Shown piece after piece: positions 49,101 to 57,278 of a stretch of DNA of 64,000 nt. Below the pieces are notes generated by a model, which saw nothing but the letters and a program-made list of their open reading frames with translations, was not told where the DNA came from and did not search any database. Position numbers and translations under genes: made by a program. The DNA is from Saururus chinensis (Eukaryota > Streptophyta > Magnoliopsida > Piperales > Saururaceae): assembly GCA_035235625.1 (NCBI GenBank), contig CP141146.1, positions 986,501 to 1,050,500 of the forward strand, read 5' to 3'. The first letter of the stretch is position 1, and every line of letters begins with the position of its first letter.

Positions 49101-52100
49101 CTGTGAGAAACATGCACGAAAGAAGTATTCATTGCCAACATCCTCTACCTGAAGCAGAAATGAAAACAAGAGAAAAAATATTTGGGAGAGCAGAGACAAA
49201 TGATCGTTTTGCAGAGGAAGTTGTTCTTGGTAGACAGCAGTCACTAGGCAGTGGACTTGATTGCAATGTACTACCTTGTTTGTGAAGAACTGGATTCCAG
49301 AGTTCTGTTGTGGACCACCAGAGGTGTATTTGATCAACAACTTCAGAATCAACTACAAGGTTGCAGACTCGGTTCTGCAGCAACTGAGGATGGAAGAACT
49401 GGTGCAAAAGATTCCGGCAAGAGAAACAGCACACAGATCAAAGGACAGCAGTGGAACGAAGACAAGATGCAGATGGTCAGGGGGCAGACAGCAGTAACTG
49501 CTCACAACAGATTCCTGCGGACTAAGTCAGAGGGAACAGCAGACAGGAATCAGAGAGAACAGAGCTGGTGGCCAATGGTGTATCTGTCGACAACAGATTC
49601 TGGAGGTAGGAGTGCTCATGGTCATTTGCGTATTTAAATAAGGTGGACATTTTTTTATCTCCGGGGCAGACACTGACATGGAACAAACTTTTCTGTCCAC
49701 CTACTAGGTGGCTGTAGACGCAGACATATAGTTGTCCATGTCCACAGATATCTATGTCTGCTCCTTTTAGATGATAACATGGATTCTAGCTAAAAAAGGG
49801 GATAAATAGCTAGGTACCATGTTAGGAATAGCTACTGGACAGTGGTAAGATGTAAAAAAAGAGGGATCCAGTAGCTATGTACCTAGAATGCTACATACCT
49901 ATTGGACCCTGAGAGTTGGGTTCTTTAGTTCATGCCCGTGTCCACCTGTGTCCTTGGTATATAGACTAGGACAATATATAATGCGGATTGGGGCGGACAC
50001 GAACAAGGGGTATGCATATAGTAGACCGACACAGACAACCCTTTGTCCACATCTGTTTTTATTCATGAGCACCCCTATCCAGCAGAAATGTTCAAGTGGG
50101 AAGCAGCAGCCGACGTATCCAATCTCAGCAGCACCGAGGCTGGTGGACAGAGTCAAGCAGTTCGCGAAAACATATGCAAACAACAGACACAGTTCAGATT
50201 TCAAGGAATCTGGCCTTGGCTACCATGTTTGAACGAGGGTGAATTGAGAAAAAAGGAAACTAATATTATTGATAAGAGAGAGGACTGAGATCTCCTAATA
50301 CAAGCAAGAACTAAAACAGAAAATTACTTGAGCAAAAAGAAAAACTCGACTAAACTACCCTCTGTAATATGTATTTAGTGTGGGTCTTTCATATTATATA
50401 AGTTTAGTCAAGTCCTTTTTTTTCTCAATTAATTTCGTGTTTTAGTTCTTGTCTTGTATTAGGAGATTTATTCTCTTTATAAAGATCAGTCCTCTCTCTT
50501 TTATATTACCAACCTCTCTAATCAATAATATTAGTTACCCCTTTTCTCTATTCACCTTCATTAGGGCTATTCCAATAGTTTGACACTCCACATATGAGAG
50601 TAAATTATTAAAGAAACCCACATGAGCATTGGGGGGCCACCAATAGTTTAGCAAATATCAATGTATTATTTAGTCCATCTAACCTCCAAAACTTCCCACT
50701 TCATTTCATTTCTTCAAATGGATCAAAGTTCACATGCTTCAATAAGGGGTCTCGCACATTGGCATTGGTACCTATTTTTTAAGATTTATATGAAATATTC
50801 CTCTTTCAGGCTCTTCCCCTGGGGTCCATATATTCCATGAGGCCCCTAAAATGATGAAGTTTAGCTTTGATGGAATGAGTTTTCTAAGGACTGTAAAGCC
50901 TTCCCTCCCCAACACTTGACGAAATAAGATTGCAAGAGGTCTACTCTCTCCAAAAGTGTCGCCTAGTTTTAAGTCAATTAAAATCCCACTTATTTGTCCT
51001 GTTACATTTCCCACACCAAATATCTATAGTTTCAGCACGTACTTTACGTGAAACACCCCAAGTTGACACTTTGTTTCGCCTATTTCATGTGGAAACTATC
51101 AGTTGACTTAAATTTGTAGGTTGGGCTGCAGTCTTTTCCTCCAGACAACTTGGAAGCAGAGATCAGCGTTTTTATTCAAGCCTCATCCATGGTATTTTTT
51201 TTAATCTTTTGTCATGAGATTTTAAGAACGACAAACTCTAGTTAAGCTAAAGAAACTCATATGTAAAGAATATAAAATAAACGCACAGCTATCAGCAAAA
51301 GGTTTCAAAACAGACCTGATTGATGTAGCTTAACCTTGAAACTCCAAAAACTAAGTTTGCAACATCATCCCCAAACTCTTCTTGTATGTCACGCAAAGTT
51401 TGACAGGTGTCATCAATCACATCATGCAGAATCCCAGACACAACCGTATCTATGGCCTGTGTCAAATACTTAGTTAGCTGATTGATTTTAAAAAAAAGTT
51501 GTTTTCAACTCCATAGAAATGATGTTCTCCACGAAATAGGGCCTTATAAATGAAATAGCATACTCAAAGCAAAAACTCTTTTCAATCATGAGTCAAGAAT
51601 GTCAAATCAGGAATATATACTCGATTGCCACTAGGAGGAACCATTGCTGCCAGGATCCGTCCTGTATGGATACAGTGTGTTAAATAAGGCTCCCCAGTTT
51701 TCCTGAACTGACCATGGTGAGCTTTCCTTGCAAATGCAATAGCCTTCTGAACCTGCCTTAGCAAAGATGCTTCAGCGCTAAATGCCTACTAGCCTCTATA
51801 ATAATAGTGCATGAGAGGTGCAAAAAAACCTTGGGATCGTTGAAGATAGTATACCCTGTTACATCTACTCCATCCAGTACAATAGAATCTGCAGTTCATA
51901 GTTTGTTTGTTATTATGTGAAACAATACAATGGTCACAGAGCTCTATGCAAGGTACAACTCAATTGAAAAATAAACAAATCTTCTCTACTACATGTCACT
52001 GAAGTTTTGCTATTCAACTGGTGATATATCGACCTACATCACCTCGCATGCCCGTATGAAACCAGTCCGATATGATAAACAAAGAAATTACTGAACCATA

Positions 52101-52810
52101 ACCTCGTTCAGTTCAAGAATTTGTTCAATTGATTTTCAAGCGTACAAGCGCGTGTGAGATATAATTTTCAATTACAGAACAATTTAATATATGTCGTGTC
52201 TACCTGAATGAATTTAGGAAAAATGAAGTAAGAACCATCTGCTAAATTTACGATAATAACGAAAAAGAGACCCTCATATTGATCATAAAAAACGAAGCCA
52301 GTCTAGCACCCGAAAATGCTTCGATCAAACTCGAATTAGAACTAGCACAATGTTGTATTCTTTCAAAATTAAGAAGTAGAATTTTTATTTTTTTTTAAAA
52401 AAAGCGAAGCTTAAAATTAACGACCTACCAGGCTGCTGTTCGACTCTAGGCCACAGGAAATCGACCTTAGTAGAAAGACAAGCACCCGAGGCAATGGCAA
52501 CCGCCGTGACCGCCACGTGAGCGATGGCGGAGGTGACGGCACCGTGAGCGGTGCCGGCGCCAGTCGCGGCAGCCGCGGCGGCGGCGATGACGTTCCCGGA
52601 GGTGATGACGGAGCTCAGAGACGCGGAGACGGCCATCCTCTGGTAGACGTGGTCAAACACGCAGCGAAAGCGGGTGGGGTTGTGGGAAAGCGCAAAAGGC
52701 GGGGAGGAGGCATCGGCAAGCCTGGCGGGGAGGAGCTTGGAGTAGGTTCTGCGAGTGAGCATCGAGGAGGCGGAGTAGCTGAGGTGAGTGAGGTCGGGGC
52801 AGGTAGACAT
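43145..52810 (-). CDS. RelA/SpoT homologue (RSH), HD hydrolase + synthetase + C-terminal TGS, 18 exons
   Basis: Coding exons (minus): 52810-52429, 51888-51830, 51752-51621, 51456-51316, 48987-48931, 48098-48004, 47792-47660, 47466-47299, 46896-46703, 46563-46497, 46339-46206, 45991-45925, 45809-45747, 45648-45431, 45360-45231, 44401-44309, 43721-43536, 43438-43145. All join in frame: 870 residues. The Ser/Ala-rich N-terminus (about 1-70) suits a plastid transit peptide; residues 91-112 are hydrophobic. The (p)ppGpp hydrolase HD domain has GEPYLTH, LHDVIDD (His202, Asp203) and KLADRLHNMRT (Asp281, Asn285), so it looks active. The RelA/SpoT synthetase domain (about 454-620) has YDARALRVIV, FDDYIVNPKPSGYQSLHTAV, EVQIRTQQMHAHAEYG and AAHW, but Ser465 stands where the G-R-x-K-S motif has glycine. 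A TGS-like domain (about 815-870) ends the protein; no ACT domain follows. RSH proteins set alarmone levels in chloroplasts. It does not match Arabidopsis RSH1, RSH2/3 or CRSH as I recall them. Confidence 0.93.
48988..51315 (-). other. RSH intron 4 (2.3 kb) with retroelement debris
   Basis: This is by far the largest RSH intron besides ordinary ones of 0.1-1 kb. It holds two inverted copies of an LTR-like segment at 50228-50362 and 50398-50564 and, from about 49100 to 50227, GC-richer sequence unlike the other introns. No retroelement protein was recognised in it. The intron still has normal GT and AG borders. Confidence 0.6.
50228..50564. mobile_element. Head-to-head copia-like LTR fragments
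   Basis: 50228-50362 and 50398-50564 are inverted repeats of each other. Shared landmarks are AATATTATTGAT, GAGAGAGGACTGA, TCTCCTAATACAAG and AAGAACTAAAACA, with an indel of about 35 bases. On the minus strand the first copy runs into AACATGGTAGCCAAGG, which resembles an LTR end followed by a damaged initiator-tRNA-Met primer site (TGGTATCAGAGC). The copia assignment is from this motif only. Confidence 0.55.
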
Positions 52811-53223
52811 GGCGAGCGCCCGCTTTGTGTGGGCGTCGCCGCCGTCAGGCAGGCAGGATTGGGCACCCCCAACGCTTTCGCCACAAAAATTGCTAAAAAT
52901 TTGTTACTACCGGGTGGTTAACGGCGGGGAACGTGTGGCGCGCAAGGTACTGTGGAGGAAAAGACAAAACGTAATTGTGGGCCCCACTTCATTAGGTCCA
53001 GACCGCTCATTGTCGTTTCAAGCGATCATATCGAGAGAGGGTCCTTCGTGGGGTGGGGCCTTGGATTCCGAACGGGGAATCGCAACTCCGATTTCGGAAA
53101 GAAATATATATATATTTATTAATTTTAATTTATTTTAAAACACGACTGGGATAAATACGGGTTAGCCCTTCTCAGATAATAAATACAAAAAACACAAACA
53201 CGGAACTTATAAATTAACTCTAA
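52811..53223. other. RSH promoter region
   Basis: The first 200 bases upstream of the RSH start (GC-rich, with GGCCCCAC-like strings near 52981 and 53053) are the likely promoter. The end, from about 53100, is AT-rich. No TATA box or coding sequence was clear. Confidence 0.4.
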
Positions 53224-53780
53224 GGGGCTGTTTGGGTACTGAATCGTGAGAAGATTCAGCCGATTCAGTGTCAATTCAGCACTGAATTATTAGAATCTTG
53301 TTTGTGTACTGAAGTCTATTAATTAAAAATTCAAAGATCGTAGTAAGATTCAGTCCGTTTCAGCCTGAATCAAGCCTGAATCACTGAATCACCTCATGTC
53401 GATTCAGTCTCTTAATGACCGTTTTAAAAATTACAGATTCTATTATTTTTCAATGGTTATCATTCATATCAATTTGAGCTTCAAAAAATGTATCATATAG
53501 GTAGGGCCCACTTTAAAAATTTAAAATTACCTACCCTTGTGGGATCTTATTTAATAGAGCTTGAATTTAGGAGTGTAATGGTACCAAGAACGTGCATATC
53601 CGAGTTCGAAAGAGAAAGTTAGAGGTGTTTAAAGTTTTAAGACTGGGTTTGACGTGACATCTGAATTTATTTTAACAAATTCTATAGCCAAACGTAATTC
53701 ATAATCAGCGATGAATTTACTGAATTGAATCGCTACTGAATCGAATCGTTACTGAATTAATTCAGTACCCAAACGACCCC
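53224..53780. mobile_element. Tourist/PIF-Harbinger-type MITE, 557 bp
   Basis: The element is bounded by the target-site duplication TAA (53221-53223 and 53781-53783). Its ends are inverted repeats: GGGGCTGTTTGGGTACTGAA on the left and, read inward from the right, GGGGTCGTTTGGGTACTGAA, with two mismatches in 20. Subterminal ATTCAG / CTGAAT words recur many times. A 3-bp TAA/TTA duplication with a GGGGnTGTTTGG-like terminus is diagnostic of PIF/Harbinger (Tourist) elements. No transposase is encoded, so it is non-autonomous. It lies 10 bp from the left arm of the large inverted repeat. Confidence 0.88.
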
Positions 53781-53793
53781 TAAATCTTCATCA

Positions 53794-54413
53794 CTCCGAG
53801 GGAAGCGTTTTATATGCTCCTGATTTAATAAGCCCAATATGAGCCACAAATCAGGGAGCGGCACATTGCAAAGGGGAGAGCACCCGAACGGTGACAGAAG
53901 AACAACTTCACCTTACCTCCGTCTTTCCTTCCGTCTACTTACCCATTCCCTCCATTTGAAAATCTCCCGCCCTCCCATCTCTCATCTCTGCTTATCTCTG
54001 TCGTCGGTGAGGAAAGACGTTTTTGGCGAGCTGAGTCCGCCATCTTTCCCGATGACGTGAGTTCGGGCACTCTCCAGCACGCCTTCTCCTCTTCCACGTA
54101 AACCCCCTCCCCCTCCTCTCTTCTCTCTCCCTCTTACCCACCTCTCTTTTGCTCTCTGTTTTTCAACTCGTTTTCCCTTCTGGCCGTCTTTCACTTTCGC
54201 ATTGGCCCTCCTCTCTTCTATCTCCCTCTCCGGTTTCTTCCCCAAGTCCATCATTTTAGGCCCTGCCCTCCTCCTCTGCAACCACGTTTCCAGTCGCCGG
54301 TCTGATCTCGGTGGGGAACGATCCCTTGAAATCTTGCTGCCGGTTTGACTTTTCTGGCCTCTCTATTGGGTTTTGATGCTGGGCGAAAAACAATGTCGCG
54401 AAGGGGCTGATAA
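53794..54413. repeat. Large inverted repeat, left arm (620 bp)
   Basis: This arm pairs with 54727-55355. It begins CTCCGAG-GGAAGCGTTTTATA and ends GGGGCTGATAA. Similarity is about 95 percent by eye over the whole length, with a few small indels such as a longer GGGGGA run in the right arm. A CT-rich middle (54090-54260) can be read as a Lys/Arg/Gly-rich frame in both arms, but this is low-complexity sequence and not a gene. Confidence 0.95.
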
Positions 54414-54726
54414 TCAATTAACTAGTACCATCCAAACATTGAAGTAGCATAGACCCAACATCTTCCATAGTATAACGGGTCCTTGAAACTTACCGAAATC
54501 CAACAGAACAAAGATTAGCGGAAAGCACAAAGGACCATTTCACGATCCCCACATCTTCTAGGCGCCAATAACATGTAGAACAAAAACCAACTTAAAACTT
54601 CAACCCCGCCCAACTAAAAAAAAAACAGATAACAAAGACGAAAGGGGAAGACCTGGAGAACGGCTCTGGAGGATCGGAAGATGGGCTTCTTCCTGTCCTT
54701 GTTGCCGTTGGCACCTCCCTTGGCCG
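54414..54726. other. Spacer of the large inverted repeat (313 bp)
   Basis: Unique sequence between the two arms. Its right third is H2A.Z exon 1 (minus strand). The remainder, read on the minus strand from GTCTTCC, is T-rich and intron-like (for example the T-run complementary to 54615-54625), which would fit H2A.Z intron 1. No transposase motif was seen. Confidence 0.6.
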
Positions 54727-54764
54727 TTATCAGCCCCTTCGCGACATTGTTTTTCGCCAAGCAT
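54653..54764 (-). pseudogene. Histone H2A.Z first-exon fragment, broken
   Basis: On the minus strand, 54742-54653 reads AKGLITAKGGANGNKDRKKP followed by IFRSSRAVLQ and then a GT. Plant H2A.Z begins with M-x-G-K-G-x-K-G-L-I, then a short Lys/Asp-rich stretch (NKDKDKKKP), then SRSSRAGLQ, where intron 1 starts. The fragment thus matches H2A.Z exon 1 up to the conserved intron position. An ATG at 54764 lies where the start should be, but extra bases between it and Ala shift the frame. The sequence beyond the GT (54652 down to 54414) may be captured intron. The first 13 bases of the matching exon also lie in the inverted-repeat arm. It is non-functional as a protein. Confidence 0.75.
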
Positions 54765-55355
54765 TAAAACCCAATAGAGAGGCCAGAAAAGTCAAACCGG
54801 CAGCAAGATTTCAAGGGATCGTTCCCTACCGAGATCAGACCGGCGACTGGAAACGTGGTTGCAGAGGAGGAGGGCAGGGCCTAAAATGATGGACTTGGGG
54901 AAGAAACCGGAGAGGGAGATAGAAGAGAGGAGGGCCAATGCGAAAGTGAAAGACGGCCAAAAGGGAAAACGAGTTGAAAAACAGAGAGCAAAAGAGAGGT
55001 GGGTAAGAGGGAGAGAGAAGAGAGGAGGGGGAGGGGGAGGGGGTTTACGTGGAAGAGGAGAAGGCGTGCTAGAGAGTGCCCGAACTCACGTCATCGGGAA
55101 AGATGGCGGACTCAGCTCGCCAAAAACGTCTTTCCTCGCCGGCGATAGAGATAAGCAGAGATGAGAGATGGGAGGGCGGGAGATTTTCAGATGGAGGGAA
55201 TGGGTAAGTGGACGGAAGGAAAGACGGAGGTAAGGTGAAGTAGTTCTTCCGTCACCGTTCGGGTGCTCTCCCCTTTGCAACGTGCCGCTCCCTGATTCGT
55301 GGCTCATACTGGGCTCATTGAATCAGGGAGCATATAAAACGCTTCCCACTCGGAG
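54727..55355. repeat. Large inverted repeat, right arm (629 bp)
   Basis: Reverse complement of 53794-54413. It ends GCTTCCCACTCGGAG at 55355, only 80 bp from the cupin stop codon. No target-site duplication is visible outside the two arms. On the minus strand this arm leads directly into the H2A.Z fragment, so it may be the captured promoter and 5' UTR of an H2A.Z gene. Confidence 0.95.
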
Positions 55356-55435
55356 ACCCTGTTTGCAAAAAAAAAGGGTGATCTGTAAAGCAGAAAAATT
55401 ACAACTAAGAGACCGGAGAGGGGAAGAGGGAAGAA

Positions 55436-55885
55436 TCAATCGACGTCGTCGTAGGCACGGAAGCGGTAGTGCTCCTCGTAGGGACCGTTGAAGAAGAAAT
55501 CGGCCTCGAACCACTTGGGGTACCGGACGAGATCCCCCGCCACGAACCGCATGTACCGGTGCCTTGGGCTCCCCTCCGGCACCACCCGCACCTCCCCCTC
55601 CACGATGTACACCTGCTGGTCCACATGCCAGTCCCACGGCAACTGGCACTTTCCCGTCTTCCACGTCGACCACCACGTCACCCCCAACTTCTCCAGCCGC
55701 TCCGCCGGCACCCCTCTCTCCACCCTCACGTTGTACACCTCCTCAAGCGGCCTCTCGAACCTTGCCCTCACCACCAACCCTCCCCTTCCCCTCCTTCCTC
55801 TCCCTTCTTCTGCCACCTGCAGCGCCGTCGAGGACGGACGCAGCCCAACAGCGAAGATGCCCGGACTCATGCTCGCTGCCGCCAT
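55436..55885 (-). CDS. Plastid-targeted cupin (Cupin_3 / RmlC-like) protein
   Basis: A single-exon frame of 149 residues. Residues 1-45 are Ala/Ser/Gly/Arg-rich with few acidic residues, in keeping with a chloroplast transit peptide. From about 48 comes a small cupin barrel: ERGVPAERLEKLGVTWWSTW, then CQLPWDWHVDQQVYIVEGEV, then GDLVRYPKWFEADFFFNGP and EEHYRFRAYDDVD before the stop. This layout matches the short plant cupins of the Cupin_3 (EutQ/DUF861-like) group, such as Arabidopsis At4g10300 and At3g04300. Only one histidine (in WHVD) of the usual metal-binding set lies in motif 1, so metal binding and any enzyme activity are uncertain. The coding sequence is strongly GC-rich, like other monocot 5' exons. 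The substrate is unknown. Confidence 0.85.
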   Translation of the reverse strand: MAAASMSPGIFAVGLRPSSTALQVAEEGRGRRGRGGLVVRARFERPLEEVYNVRVERGVPAERLEKLGVTWWSTWKTGKCQLPWDWHVDQQVYIVEGEVRVVPEGSPRHRYMRFVAGDLVRYPKWFEADFFFNGPYEEHYRFRAYDDVD

Positions 55886-57017
55886 GACTTAGCTGTCCTA
55901 TAAGGATGGCCGCCGCCTCTCTTCCTGCCCAGTGCCGAAATGGATTAGATGGACGCCTCCCCTTGCGGCTTGAGGAGTTCATCTCCCCCATATAGCCAGC
56001 TGCGGGAAGACTAAAAAGCCCCTACTTTTTATCAAAATAACAACCATGCCCATTTCCCTATCCGAAAAGGTAAATGATCGCTCACTTCTGTATAAATTTT
56101 AAAATTTTACTTTGGATAGATATGGTTACATTGTTAGTCATCTTTGTGTAGGTTGTTGCCATTGGTGATGAAGTTCTTAGAGAGGGAGAATGGCTGATTT
56201 TGGGGATGCAAGCCCTTCCCCCTCCCCCCACTCTGAGTGGTGGATATAGGAGCCTTCATGTCTTGGGTTGGTGGATTTAGGAAGCTTAAGGTAATCATGT
56301 AACTTTGTTTGTTACGTCAAGCACTATAAGATATCAACGTTAATAATATTGTGAATTGATGAGATATTTATGTTGTGCTGCTTATGCCTGCTTTGCCGTA
56401 TGGTTTTTAATGGGGCATGGCGAATGCTAATACACCTGAAGATGCATGAAATGCACAAAATAATGAGAGTAGAGGGTACTTGCCTCTGCAGGACAAAGCA
56501 TGTGGTGTTTTCTTGGTCAATGGCAATATAGCAGATTGGTAGCTCTAGTAGTTAGAACTTTTTGATTTCTTCCCTTTTCTCGTTTATTTCCTTCAATTTT
56601 TGTTTGGTATTGATCATTGGGTTGTGACTTGAGTTCGTTCTTCAATTTTAGTGGCTTTTGTTATTATACATGGAAATGGATTTGGGCCTTCATGTTTGTA
56701 CTTTTGTCCAAAAAGGAGTAACTTGTTTTTATCATACCATTTGAGAATTTACACCGGGTGAGATAAAGGATCACAATAGAGTTGAATGCTGCTACAACCA
56801 AATAATGTTGTGTGATGAATAAAAACTGCAGATTGGGACTTTTAAGTGAGCCTTGCAACTGATAGTGTAAGTTGCATGCTTTTAGAGACCCAGAGTAGGA
56901 GCATCTTTTCTGGACAAGATTGTTCTGATAAATCTTTTTCATTGCTCAAAATTTAACTTTACATCTTACTAAGATATAGTATTAAAATTGAATCACATCT
57001 TTGCACTTTTACGACAG
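55886..57017. other. Region upstream of the cupin gene and of the orphan mutase exons
   Basis: A CTATAT motif (minus strand) near 55990-55995 lies about 105 bases upstream of the cupin start and may be its TATA box. No earlier phosphohexomutase exon was recognised between 56000 and 57017. The rest is ordinary AT-rich sequence. Confidence 0.45.
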
Positions 57018-57278
57018 GTGCGAGTTTCTGGACATGGTGGTTGGTTTCTTTTGAGATTATCCCTTCATGACCCATTCCTGCCCTTGCACATTGAGGTGAG
57101 TCAATTTGAATGAGAAGTTGTTTCTTTTTTGAAAGAGGAATGTGAGATATGCTAAGAACTGCAAATGTTATCACAGGTTGGGGACACAATGAAGCGTGGA
57201 CAGGTTGTGCAAGCAGCTGTCAGAGAGTTCTCAGCTTTGGATACATCAGCATTGGACAAATTTGTCAAATCAGCATGA
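57018..57278 (+). pseudogene. Terminal two exons of a phosphoglucosamine/phosphoglucomutase-family gene
   Basis: Exon 57018-57095 follows an ACGACAG acceptor and reads VRVSGHGGWFLLRLSLHDPF, then LPLHIE, and ends at GTGAG. Exon 57177-57278 follows TCACAG and reads VGDTMKRGQVVQAAVREFSA, then LDTSALDKFVKSA and a TGA. These match the C-terminus of plant phosphohexomutases of the At5g17530/At1g70820 type, whose last domain holds the phosphate-binding loop (R-x-S-G-T/H-x-x-x-x-R-x-S-x-E/H-D). Both exons are open and correctly spliced, yet no upstream exon lies in the preceding kilobase, so the piece looks like a truncated copy. A functional gene with a very long 5' intron cannot be excluded, but the cupin gene on the opposite strand leaves little room. 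Confidence 0.7.

Noticed and set aside
49100..50230. Several open frames of 80-128 codons within RSH intron 4
   Set aside because: No gag, protease, integrase or reverse transcriptase motif was found. They are taken as non-coding parts of retroelement debris.
53982..55164. Lys/Arg/Gly-rich open frames of about 100 codons in both arms of the large inverted repeat (54281-53982 minus, 54859-55164 plus)
   Set aside because: They are the same low-complexity, purine-rich sequence read in mirrored arms. No domain is visible, and the H2A.Z context suggests a leader or promoter instead.
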